Shown here in pieces: positions 1 to 6,978 of a stretch of 15,438 nt of DNA. The notes beneath the pieces were generated by a model. It worked only from the letters and a program-made list of their open reading frames with translations, did not search any database and was not told where the DNA came from. The stretch is taken from NCBI GenBank assembly GCA_030621535.1, contig JAUXHM010000007.1, positions 1 through 15,438 of the forward strand. The letters run 5' to 3'. The stretch's first letter is position 1, and each line of letters opens with the position of its first letter. The translations under genes were made by a program, and so were the position numbers. Source of the DNA: Candidatus Methanophagales archaeon (lineage in GTDB: Archaea > Halobacteriota > Syntropharchaeia > Alkanophagales > Methanospirareceae).

Positions 1-276
1 GGTAAACTAACGTATGTGAATCCCGCATTCTTGAAGATGTGGGGTTATGACAGGGAGAAGGAAGTTTTAGGACGATTTTGCACCGAGTTCTGGAAACAAA
101 TGGATGAAACAGGTGCTGAGGATATTCTAATTGCGGTGCAGGAGAAAGGGGATTGGGATGGGGAGTTAATAGGAGTGAGAGAAGACAGTTCGGAATTCAA
201 ACTCCGATTATCGGCTTCCCTGATAATAGGTAAAAAGGGACCACTTCAATTTGTAGCTGCTGCTGTTGCAGAATAA
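1..276 (+). CDS. PAS-domain signalling protein, C-terminal part (cut by window start)
   Basis: The frame is open from base 1, so the gene begins outside the window and only the last 91 residues are seen. They read as the first strand and helix of a PAS domain (GKLTYVNPAFLKMWGY, then KEVLGR) and continue through the core: a GDWDGEL-type turn, then strands ending in VAAAVAE. The protein stops right after the PAS fold, so PAS is its C-terminal domain and no kinase follows. PAS domains bind small ligands or cofactors, or mediate contacts between signalling proteins. What lies upstream (more PAS domains, a kinase or a GAF domain) cannot be seen. A GTG at base 16 is the first possible start in the window, but conserved PAS residues lie upstream of it in frame, so it is not the true start. 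Two response regulators follow on the same strand, consistent with a local signalling cluster. Confidence 0.8.
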   Translation, partial: GKLTYVNPAFLKMWGYDREKEVLGRFCTEFWKQMDETGAEDILIAVQEKGDWDGELIGVREDSSEFKLRLSASLIIGKKGPLQFVAAAVAE

Positions 277-316
277 AAACAATCATAGCCCTTTTTGTAT
301 GCGCTATCAACATATG

Positions 317-326
317 TTTTTATATA
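317..326 (+). promoter_or_regulatory. Probable archaeal TATA box for the response-regulator pair
   Basis: The 99-bp gap between the PAS gene and the first response regulator contains TTTTTATATA, centred near 321. Archaeal transcription starts about 25 bp downstream of such a box, which would place the start near 347 and leave a leader of about 29 nt before the ATG at 376. The leader contains a short tandem AAAGGAT AAAGGAT that could act as a weak ribosome site. The prediction rests on sequence pattern only. Confidence 0.45.
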
Positions 327-375
327 GTGTGAAATGCATAATAAAGGATAAAGGATAAAAAATTAAAATGGAACA

Positions 376-789
376 ATGACAAAGGTCGAAACTAAAACCG
401 TGATGATTGTTGATGATGAGCCGGATGTATTAGATACCGTTGCGCAAATTTTAGTTACAAACGGCTATAAAACGATCGAAGCAAAAGATGGGCAAGAGTG
501 CCTGGATAGACTAAGAGAAGAAATCCCCGATATTATTCTGCTGGACATAATGATGCCGGGATTGACAACAGAGGAAATATTAAGGGCGATAGAAAAGGAC
601 AATAGGTTGTCAGGAGTGAAAATTATATTCCTTACGGCAATTCATATGCCAGAGGCGGAGGAAGGGGGTTTGCTTGCTTCGAAGCAAGTTGTTGATTTTA
701 TAGAAAAGCCGTTCACCATAAGAAGGATGATTAATGCGATTGAAAAAGCAATTTGTTGTTTTCAAATATTAAACGTTTCAAGAATATGA
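376..789 (+). CDS. Stand-alone receiver-domain response regulator
   Basis: 137 residues, almost entirely one CheY-like receiver domain (about residues 8-125). The acidic pair is D13-D14, the phospho-acceptor is D57 in LLDIMMPG, the switch Thr lies in FLTA, and the conserved Lys is in FIEKPF. No DNA-binding or enzymatic output domain follows, so it probably acts by protein contact or phosphotransfer; such single-domain regulators are common in archaea. The loop before the Lys strand (MPEAEEGGLLASKQ) is longer than in canonical CheY, as in several archaeal receivers. The ATG at 376 is chosen because an upstream ATG at 368 meets a stop after two codons. The next regulator begins 33 bp downstream on the same strand, so the two are probably co-transcribed. 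The partner kinase is unknown: either the PAS protein upstream or the hybrid kinase at 2828-4417 could serve. Confidence 0.9.
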   Translation: MTKVETKTVMIVDDEPDVLDTVAQILVTNGYKTIEAKDGQECLDRLREEIPDIILLDIMMPGLTTEEILRAIEKDNRLSGVKIIFLTAIHMPEAEEGGLLASKQVVDFIEKPFTIRRMINAIEKAICCFQILNVSRI

Positions 790-822
790 CCGAACCGAGA
801 GAGTTATTCCAATTAATATAAA

Positions 823-1311
823 ATGAAAATTCATAAAGTTACGGAATCCGAAATCAAATCTGAGCCGGAGATAAGTTCGACTGAGTATACCATACTGGTG
901 GTAGATGACGAGCGAGGAATCCTCGAAGCGATAAAGAGAATCTTGAGAAGGGAGCCGCTTTTCAAGTATAAGGTGCTGACGGTTGATAGTGCGAAGGATG
1001 CGTTGAAAATAGTGGAGAGCGAAAAAGTGGATTTGATTTTATCAGACCAAAGGATGCCGGAGATGACGGGTGTAGAACTGTTCAATGAAGTGCGGGAAAT
1101 ATCACCTCAGACTGTAAGAATGCTTATAACCGGCTATACCGATCTTAACGCAGCAATTGACGCTATCAATAAAGCTAAAATAGATTATTACATTGAAAAA
1201 CCCTGGGACGATACAGAACTGCTGAATGTTCTAAGAAATGCACTTAATCGACCTCGTGCGTACGTGTTTATAAAGCCAGCAGAAGGACCAGGGAAGTATA
1301 TACCGCTTTGA
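823..1311 (+). CDS. Response regulator with RpfG-type receiver domain, no output domain
   Basis: 162 residues: a polar 20-residue leader, one receiver domain (about 22-142) and a short tail. Acidic pair D28-D29, phospho-acceptor D75 in SDQRMPEMTG, switch Thr T103 in LITGYTD, Lys K126 in IEKPWDD. The DQRMPEMTG...ITGYTDLNAAIDAIN...KPWDD pattern is typical of the receiver found ahead of HD-GYP (RpfG-like) domains or in hybrid kinases. Here the protein ends about 35 residues after KPWDD and no HD-GYP or kinase follows. Either it is a naturally stand-alone member or an output domain has been lost; the clean stop and normal gene spacing favour the former. The ATG at 823 has only a weak purine stretch upstream, so translation may depend on the preceding gene. 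Its stop lies 5 bp from the stop of the convergent glycosyltransferase gene. Confidence 0.88.
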   Translation: MKIHKVTESEIKSEPEISSTEYTILVVDDERGILEAIKRILRREPLFKYKVLTVDSAKDALKIVESEKVDLILSDQRMPEMTGVELFNEVREISPQTVRMLITGYTDLNAAIDAINKAKIDYYIEKPWDDTELLNVLRNALNRPRAYVFIKPAEGPGKYIPL

Positions 1312-1316
1312 GGAAA

Positions 1317-2741
1317 TTACAAATCACACGTGATGTTTTCTTTGATTTTGTCCACGCCGCGATTTTTGTTGAAAATAGCATTAAATGCCTGAACCATGCT
1401 GTCATCACCGATTCTCTCAGCTCTCTTGATTTGCAGTGTATTGCCGTATTTCTCCTCAAGTTTTCGCAGATAGCGTTTTTGAAAGGCGATACCAATGCCC
1501 GTTTTAGCGAAAAGCAGGCTGCGATATTGCTCAAATAACTGGACCTGGTCTTTTACAATTTTCTCCGCCTCTTCGTTTGTTAATGATTCTGTTTCAACCA
1601 CAAAACTGGCAAACCTACCCTGAAGAAGTATGCTCAGCGTATCAAGCACTTCCTTATCCGTGTTGTAAGCAATTGCGAAATCATAAACGATCTTTGCCCA
1701 GAGATCAGACGGGAACCTGAATGCGGCTTGTTCTTCTTCTGTAATACTATCAAGTTTTTCCCTTAACTCATCAGACATCGGCACCTTATCATAAGTCGCT
1801 TTTGCGTGATATTTCTCTTTAAATGCTGAAATGAGAGCATCTTTATCAGCCGCCACATCGCTCGGTTCTTTGACCTGCTCGCCCGGGGGACTGATTCGCT
1901 CTATCGTTCGGGGTTCTGATTCAGCTACGGATATGGCTTCAATTTTGTCACGATAATACTTGCTGAGCTCAAACATCATCCCAACAACCTGCCTTATCAT
2001 GGGCACGAGGGTTTCCTCGGGGTTCGTATATTTCTTCGTGGATTCATGCACCTTTACCCCAAGGTCTGCTTCGACAATGCGCATACCTTCACATGCAGAG
2101 ACAGTAGTAATGAAGATGTCTATGCCAAAAGTTCCTGGAAAAAGGGGATGTGTAAGCAGCTTTAGAAACAGTTTCCGGGACATCCCAAACTCGCCCCCGA
2201 TAGGCTGTCTGACCTCAACGCCATATAGAGCTCGTGTAAGAGGATAAGCGAGCTGGTTTGTGATGACGCCGTCGTATTTAGCCCGGTGGTAATAAGGCAC
2301 AACGAGGTCAAAATCCTTGTATAGGGGGTTTATAAGCAGGTCAATCCATTCTGGCTGGACGCTGACGAGGTCACCGTCAACCATTGCATATGCGCTGGCT
2401 CCAACCTCTCGTGCAATTAATAAACTGGTTTTAATTCCATTTCCTTTGCCGGGTCCGAAAAACTGTTCTACGAAAATCTTAGCTGTTTTCGTTTGCGCAG
2501 CGTCTGCATTTTCTCGTGTAGCATCGGTAGAGAAGCCATCAACAATCACGATTAGGCTCTTTTTTGGGGGGAAATACCGTGTCAGCCCACGATCCACGGT
2601 TTCAACCACGTTTTTTACGGTATCCTCAACGTTTTTTGTGGGGACGGTTATCAGAATATCGGTGTCGGAATATGCCTCGAGTTCGAGTTTCTTCAGTTCT
2701 TCGACACCTTCACTTCGCCCCTGCATAATACCTGTGTCCAT
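1317..2741 (-). CDS. GT-A glycosyltransferase, glucosyl-/mannosyl-3-phosphoglycerate or mannosylglycerate synthase-like
   Basis: From the ATG at 2741 the product is 474 residues. The first half is a GT-A nucleotide-sugar transferase: an ILITVPTKN opening strand, VIVDGFSTDATRE, the basic loop FGPGKGNGIKTS, the metal-binding MVDGDL (DxD-like), the acceptor region QPIGGEFGMSR and a GIDIFI strand. This order matches enzymes that transfer glucose or mannose to (3-phospho)glycerate to make glycosylglycerate compatible solutes. The second half (about 230 residues, mostly helical and charged) fits the C-terminal domain of the mannosylglycerate synthase type. Donor and acceptor cannot be fixed from sequence. 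The frame is open up to a TTG at 2831 that overlaps the kinase stop, but those 30 extra residues look non-conserved. A TATA-like box at 2802-2811 fits a transcript starting near 2779, so the ATG at 2741 is preferred; an ATG at 2726 is also possible. A glycerate 2-kinase lies two genes upstream, supporting glycerate-based chemistry. Confidence 0.7.
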   Translation of the reverse strand: MDTGIMQGRSEGVEELKKLELEAYSDTDILITVPTKNVEDTVKNVVETVDRGLTRYFPPKKSLIVIVDGFSTDATRENADAAQTKTAKIFVEQFFGPGKGNGIKTSLLIAREVGASAYAMVDGDLVSVQPEWIDLLINPLYKDFDLVVPYYHRAKYDGVITNQLAYPLTRALYGVEVRQPIGGEFGMSRKLFLKLLTHPLFPGTFGIDIFITTVSACEGMRIVEADLGVKVHESTKKYTNPEETLVPMIRQVVGMMFELSKYYRDKIEAISVAESEPRTIERISPPGEQVKEPSDVAADKDALISAFKEKYHAKATYDKVPMSDELREKLDSITEEEQAAFRFPSDLWAKIVYDFAIAYNTDKEVLDTLSILLQGRFASFVVETESLTNEEAEKIVKDQVQLFEQYRSLLFAKTGIGIAFQKRYLRKLEEKYGNTLQIKRAERIGDDSMVQAFNAIFNKNRGVDKIKENITCDL

Positions 2742-2801
2742 ATCTTCTATACATACCCCGGATGATTCCACTATGATTTTATCATATAAGTTTTGCAGAT
2801 A

Positions 2802-2811
2802 TAATATATAA
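2802..2811 (-). promoter_or_regulatory. Possible TATA box for the glycosyltransferase gene
   Basis: On the minus strand the sequence just after the kinase stop contains TATTATATATTATA, a good archaeal TATA match. Transcription would start near 2779, leaving a leader of about 38 nt before the ATG at 2741. If the site is used, the glycosyltransferase can be expressed separately from the kinase, and the longer TTG-start reading frame would be wrong. Prediction from pattern only. Confidence 0.4.
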
Positions 2812-2827
2812 TACCTGCAGACTAAAA

Positions 2828-4417
2828 TCAAATTACTTGAGGCAATTCTATCGTGAATGTAGTTCCTTTCCCCGCCTCGCTCTTAACGCGGATCTCACCG
2901 TTGTGTCTTTTTATAATGCCATAACTAACGCTTAATCCCAGACCGGTGCCACTTACACCCCTCGTTGTGAAGAAAGGGTTGAATATATGTTTCATTGTCT
3001 CTTTATCCATCCCGCAACCGTCATCCGATATTTCGACCACGATTTTGTTATCTTCCTCGAACGTTTTGACGGTAACCGTGCCTTCATCTGCTATCGCTTG
3101 ACTCGCATTGATCAGAATGTTCAGGAAAACCTGACTCAACTGGCTTGCATGGCATTGAACTTGTGGGATACGACCATATTCTTTGTTCACTTTAATCCGA
3201 TCTCTGAATTCATGCTGGGCGATTCTTAACGTCTTATCGAGTTCTTCATTGATATCTGCATATTCAAAAGGTGCTTCCTCGGCTCGTGCAAATGACTTTA
3301 ATTCCCTGACTATTCTTGCAATCCTTTCTATACCCTCTTGAGTCTCTTCGAGCAATTTGTTGAGATCATCCAAAACGAAATCAAGGTCAATTTCCGCTTC
3401 CTTATCCCCTATTCTTTTAATGACGGATTCAAATTGACTTGGGTCTCCCAGAGTTTTTAGTTTCCGATACTCGGTCAAAAGAGAGGATATGTCATCCAAA
3501 TACGATGCAAGCGAATGATTATTGCTTTTAATATAGGCGATTGGATTGTTTATCTCGTGTGCTACGCCAGCAACCAACTGACCGAGTGACGCTAATTTAT
3601 CTGCCTGAACCAATTCTTGCTCCAATTTCTTTCGCTCTGTTATGTCCCTTCCGATGCCCTGGATGCCCACGATTGCACCTTTTTCTATCACTGCGGTGGT
3701 GCCTAATTCGATATATACCCTTTCTCCTTTTCTGTTAATGATTGCAATTTCATAAGGTTCCCCTGGTTCACCCCTTACCCTTTTTTTAAAATCCTGATTA
3801 ACTAATTCTGAATATTCCGGTTCGATTAATTTCATTTCCGCCTTTCCCATTACTTCTTCTCTCTTAAACCCGGTAATTTCCTCGAATCTCTTATTCACCA
3901 TTTGAAAAGCGCCGTTAAGGTCCAGGGTGAAAATGGCATCATTTGCATACTCTATTAAATTCCTGTTTTTTTCTTCCGACTCCCTTAACGCCTCCTCTAC
4001 TCTACTCTTCTCTTTCGCCATCTCATACTGCGCAACGACATTTTGTATGGTCAATGGTAATGGTCTCAAGTAGTCACCAGACTTAACGATGTAATCCTTA
4101 GCACCTCGTTTCATCGCATTAACTGCTGTTTCTTCATCTCCAGTCCCCGTTACCATAATAACCGGAGCGTCATATTCATCTTCGATAATCTTCGCTAAAA
4201 CGTCCAAACCGCTCATTTTTGGTAGATTGTAATCCACGAGTAGAACATCATATTTTTCTTTCGCAAGCTTCTCGATACACGCCTCTCCCGATGCTGCTAT
4301 GTCAACGGAAAATGCTCGCTTGTGTAGAACATCTTCTGTTTCACTCAATAATGCCCTCCGCACCAACTTTGCATCGCCGGGATCATCTTCAACATGCAAT
4401 ACCTTTATTTGCTCCAT
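2828..4417 (-). CDS. Hybrid sensor histidine kinase, REC-PAS-HisKA-HATPase
   Basis: 529 residues and no membrane segments, so a cytoplasmic sensor. Domain order: N-terminal receiver (about 4-122; acidic residues E10, D11 and D12, phospho-acceptor D62 in LLVDYNLP, T90 and K112); a short coiled linker (130-152); a PAS domain (about 150-265, from NLIEYANDAIF to GIGRDITERK); a dimerisation/phosphoacceptor domain with H287 in AGVAHEINNP; and an ATPase domain with N437 in NILINASQ, DDGCG at 465-469, FFTTR at 483-486 and GTGLGL at 490-495. All catalytic motifs are intact. HEINNP kinases commonly phosphorylate stand-alone or NtrC-like regulators; the two receivers at 376-1311 are plausible but unproven partners. 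The N-terminal receiver suggests input from another kinase or internal feedback. The start is an ATG preceded by GGGTGA, a good archaeal ribosome site. It lies 42 bp downstream of the glycerate kinase on the same strand. Confidence 0.93.
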   Translation of the reverse strand: MEQIKVLHVEDDPGDAKLVRRALLSETEDVLHKRAFSVDIAASGEACIEKLAKEKYDVLLVDYNLPKMSGLDVLAKIIEDEYDAPVIMVTGTGDEETAVNAMKRGAKDYIVKSGDYLRPLPLTIQNVVAQYEMAKEKSRVEEALRESEEKNRNLIEYANDAIFTLDLNGAFQMVNKRFEEITGFKREEVMGKAEMKLIEPEYSELVNQDFKKRVRGEPGEPYEIAIINRKGERVYIELGTTAVIEKGAIVGIQGIGRDITERKKLEQELVQADKLASLGQLVAGVAHEINNPIAYIKSNNHSLASYLDDISSLLTEYRKLKTLGDPSQFESVIKRIGDKEAEIDLDFVLDDLNKLLEETQEGIERIARIVRELKSFARAEEAPFEYADINEELDKTLRIAQHEFRDRIKVNKEYGRIPQVQCHASQLSQVFLNILINASQAIADEGTVTVKTFEEDNKIVVEISDDGCGMDKETMKHIFNPFFTTRGVSGTGLGLSVSYGIIKRHNGEIRVKSEAGKGTTFTIELPQVI

Positions 4418-4459
4418 TTCACCCTATATTTTCAATATCGCTGTTTTAAATATTTTACA

Positions 4460-5827
4460 TCATGTGACCAGCATCACCACAATATCATTCACATTTGTAC
4501 CAGTTCTGCCAGTGATTAGCGTGTCATCGAGTTTACCGAAAAAAGTATTCGAATCGTTATCTTGTAAATACTCATCAGGGTTCAGTCCTGCCTCAAGCGC
4601 ACGTTTTATCGTGAAGCCGTCCGCGATTGCTCCTGCTGCATCACTCACACCGTCTATTCCATCGGTGCCCATAGAAGCTATCACAACTCCGTCATCGCCC
4701 TGTGGCATGGACATGGCAGCACTGAGCACGAACTCCTGGTTTCTTCCACCGCGTCCATTACCCACGACTTTTACGGTTGTCTCTCCTCCTGCTATTACCG
4801 CTGCCGGGGGGCTTAGCGGTGTGTCATTCTGCTGTATGTCTTTCATGATTGCGGTGAATACCTTTGCTACCTCTTTACTCTCTCCTTCCAGTTGAGTTGT
4901 GAGCAAAATAGTGTTATAGCCAAGTGTTTCTGCTTTTTCTCTCGCTGCCTGCGCGGCGATACGATTACTGCCGATAATTAGATTGTGTGCATTAAAGGAA
5001 GGTCTTTTTGCGCCCCCCTCTTTCTCTACTCCCTGTGCGATAACTGCCTTCATGTTTTCGGATATTCTCGACCACAGCCCATATTTTTTGAACACATCCT
5101 GCGCCTGTTTGAATGAGGTCGTATCCTTTGCGGTTGGTCCTGATGCAATGGTGTCAACAGGGTCTCCAAGCACATCGGATAGGATTAGTGCAAGCGTGGT
5201 TGCAGGACTTGCGGCTGCTGCGAGTTTACCCCCTTTTATTGCCGATATGTGCTTACGAACCGCGTTCATCTCGTTTATGGTGCATCCGGATTTGAGCAAC
5301 TGCTCCGTAACTTCGATTTTTTCTTCCAGCGTGATTCCCTGAATTGGCTTTGCGAGCAGAGAGGAGCCGCCGCCCGAGATCAACGCGATGAATAAATCGT
5401 TTTCTCCACTCTTCTCTGCAATTTCGAGCACTCTATTCGCTGCAGCTATTGAGCCCCCATCAGGGGTGGGATGAGCAGCCTCAATTATTTCCAGGTTCGG
5501 TTTCTCTCCTTTCTGGTTGTGAGGTATTACCACCACTCCATCGTCTATGTCCACGATCGTTTCAAGTGCTTTTGCCATCGCCAGGCTCGCCTTACCGAAA
5601 GCAACCAGCCTCCTTTTACCACCTTTTTGGGACTCTATTTCCGCTCTTCCATTCGCACCAAAGACCTTTAGTATCCCGTGCTCGAATTTTACGTTGTTTG
5701 TTACGAGTTCGTAGGGGTCAACGGATTTAACCGCATGTTCAAGTATTGACAGTGTGTCCTGCCTCAGTATCCTTATCTTCTCATCGTAATTTTTCGATAG
5801 GATGTTATCATAATTGATGAAAAACAT
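4460..5827 (-). CDS. gck: Glycerate 2-kinase (MOFRL family)
   Basis: 455 residues, the usual size for archaeal glycerate 2-kinases, which phosphorylate D-glycerate with ATP to 2-phosphoglycerate. The N-terminal glycerate-kinase domain contains AFGKASLAMAKA (about residue 77), EAAHPTPDG (117) and the glycine-rich ISGGGSSLL (150). The C-terminal MOFRL domain has AGGETTV, the arginine-rich NGRGGRNQEF (about 366), MGTDGIDG and a final TGTNVND. All family motifs are intact. A TTG at 5830 is in frame, but a perfect AGGAGG at 5835-5840 lies 7 nt from the ATG at 5827, so that ATG is chosen. The gene sits 27 bp after the KaiC-like gene and 42 bp before the hybrid kinase, probably one transcript. Beside a glycosylglycerate-synthase-like enzyme it may return glycerate released from the solute to central metabolism; an ordinary role in glycerate or serine breakdown is equally possible. 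Confidence 0.93.
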   Translation of the reverse strand: MFFINYDNILSKNYDEKIRILRQDTLSILEHAVKSVDPYELVTNNVKFEHGILKVFGANGRAEIESQKGGKRRLVAFGKASLAMAKALETIVDIDDGVVVIPHNQKGEKPNLEIIEAAHPTPDGGSIAAANRVLEIAEKSGENDLFIALISGGGSSLLAKPIQGITLEEKIEVTEQLLKSGCTINEMNAVRKHISAIKGGKLAAAASPATTLALILSDVLGDPVDTIASGPTAKDTTSFKQAQDVFKKYGLWSRISENMKAVIAQGVEKEGGAKRPSFNAHNLIIGSNRIAAQAAREKAETLGYNTILLTTQLEGESKEVAKVFTAIMKDIQQNDTPLSPPAAVIAGGETTVKVVGNGRGGRNQEFVLSAAMSMPQGDDGVVIASMGTDGIDGVSDAAGAIADGFTIKRALEAGLNPDEYLQDNDSNTFFGKLDDTLITGRTGTNVNDIVVMLVT

Positions 5828-5834
5828 CAAAAGT

Positions 5835-5840
5835 CCTCCT
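5835..5840 (-). promoter_or_regulatory. Strong Shine-Dalgarno site that fixes the glycerate kinase start
   Basis: On the minus strand AGGAGG is followed by seven bases and then ATG (5827). A TTG three bases earlier lies too close to the site, so the ATG is the likely start. Confidence 0.75.
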
Positions 5841-5854
5841 TCATCTTTATACCC

Positions 5855-6784
5855 CTATCTTTGCTCGGAATCCTTTTTTCGCTCTTCTAACGCGTGATTC
5901 AATTGCTCGTGGAGTTTTGCGCTTTTCACCCCGTATTCTTCCATTATGTAATCAACCAGTTCTTTTGGTTCGATTTCTCCCATGTCCTCCTCAGAAATGT
6001 GTTCCAGCACGCTCTCAATGTGCCTCCTATCTTTCTCTGAAACTGCTGATAATATTCTTTCTATACGGGCCTTTAAGTCCGCGGGAATAGTTTTAATAGA
6101 TTTGAAAATAGGTTTTCGATGCACAATCAGACCTGGTCCACGAATGATTTTAAACGGGTGCTCCTCTTCACTGTGCCAACTGCTTCTGCATTTCCGGATC
6201 GAGAGCATTCTTCCGAAGGGTTCCACAATTTTAAGATGAATTACACAGTCTGCGAGATACATAGGCGTGATGACTTCTTCTCCACCCATATATCCCTGAA
6301 CCCCATGTTCCTCAAGCGTTGCGACCACAGTTCCAATCTTCTTCGCTTCTTTGAACAGGGAAGATATAAGCGAGCGCTGTTCATATTTATTGTCCTCTGC
6401 CCATATTATAGGTGTGAGCGGGTCAATGACTATTCGTGCTTCTGAGCCTTTCCATTCGTTCACAAAACTCGGGAAATCCTCCTTTATGAATTTTGAGAAC
6501 TCTATCCCTCCCGCTTCAAGCAATACAAGCAATCCAAGTTCAAAATACTCGTCCACGTCATCCCAACCCATCTCTTTGCACTCTGCTACTATCTGCTCCT
6601 TGTTCTCTTCTAAGGATATATATATCGCTTCTTGACCCTCTTCAAGCCCTTTTCGTAAGAATTGGTTTACAAAAGTTGTCTTACCCGCACCCGGAGCGCC
6701 TACAACCACCGTGACCGAGTTCTTATTGAACCCACCGTCGAGTAATGGATTCAAGCCAAATATCCCTGTCTTTACCTTTTCCAT
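5855..6784 (-). CDS. Single-domain KaiC-like RecA-family ATPase
   Basis: 309 residues with one KaiC/RadA-type ATPase core. Walker A is GAPGAGKT at 29-36, the conserved acidic pair is in YISLEE (E59-E60), and Walker B is RIVIDP with D121. It opens with the family signature GIFGLNPLLDGGF. Unlike the cyanobacterial clock protein it has one domain, and it ends in a charged helical tail (about 235-309) rich in Glu and Lys that may mediate partner binding or oligomerisation. Archaeal members are ATPases of mostly unknown signalling function, some linked to motility or to serine/threonine phosphorylation; no precise role can be given. The ATG at 6784 is preceded by GGAGGAGGAA at good spacing. It is the first gene of a minus-strand run of four, and a Roadblock/LC7 protein is encoded 194 bp upstream on the same strand. 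Confidence 0.88.
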   Translation of the reverse strand: MEKVKTGIFGLNPLLDGGFNKNSVTVVVGAPGAGKTTFVNQFLRKGLEEGQEAIYISLEENKEQIVAECKEMGWDDVDEYFELGLLVLLEAGGIEFSKFIKEDFPSFVNEWKGSEARIVIDPLTPIIWAEDNKYEQRSLISSLFKEAKKIGTVVATLEEHGVQGYMGGEEVITPMYLADCVIHLKIVEPFGRMLSIRKCRSSWHSEEEHPFKIIRGPGLIVHRKPIFKSIKTIPADLKARIERILSAVSEKDRRHIESVLEHISEEDMGEIEPKELVDYIMEEYGVKSAKLHEQLNHALEERKKDSEQR

Positions 6785-6808
6785 TTCCTATTCCTCCTCC
6801 TTTTGTTT

Positions 6809-6821
6809 TTATATATAATAT
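6809..6821 (-). promoter_or_regulatory. Possible TATA box upstream of the KaiC-like gene
   Basis: Reading the minus strand, ATTATATATAAAA lies about 25-37 bp before the ATG at 6784. The composition is a good TATA match, but a start 25 bp downstream would fall very near the ATG and lose the strong GGAGGAGG ribosome site. Either the active box lies a little further upstream or this stretch is simply A/T-rich. Confidence 0.3.
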
Positions 6822-6843
6822 TTGTTTATCCCTTTTATTCATT

Positions 6844-6956
6844 AACCACAAGATTACACCGATTTTCACGAGAAAATGAGAAGATGCAAGATACCAGTCA
6901 AACCTGCATCTGGCATCCTGTATCCTGCATCATCTTCTTGCGTTAATCTCGTGGTT
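6844..6956. repeat. Nested imperfect inverted repeat (113 bp)
   Basis: Outer arms AACCACAAGATTA (6844-6856) and TAATCTCGTGGTT (6944-6956) are reverse complements with one mismatch. Inside, AGAAGATGCAAGATACC (about 6879-6895) pairs imperfectly with GTATCCTGCATCATCTTCT (about 6920-6938), and the right half carries iterated GCATC/CTG words. The whole fills most of the 194-bp gap between the KaiC-like and Roadblock genes and would fold into a long hairpin. It looks like a small non-coding mobile or REP-like element rather than a terminator, since both neighbours run on the minus strand and no clean T-run follows the hairpin. Family identity is unknown. Confidence 0.65.
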
Positions 6957-6978
6957 TTTTACATTAGCTATACAAATA

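Noticed and set aside
1960..2811. Plus-strand open frames opposite the glycosyltransferase (95 and 164 residues)
   Set aside because: They are antisense to a well-supported gene, are rich in Ser/Thr/Phe as expected of complement frames, and match no family.
2742..2831. TTG-initiated N-terminal extension of the glycosyltransferase overlapping the kinase stop (TTGA)
   Set aside because: The extra 30 residues look non-conserved, and a TATA-like box lies inside them, so translation from the ATG at 2741 is more likely.
4299..5342. Plus-strand open frames of up to 198 residues over the hybrid kinase and glycerate kinase
   Set aside because: They lie antisense to genes with complete catalytic motifs; low-complexity composition and no ribosome sites.
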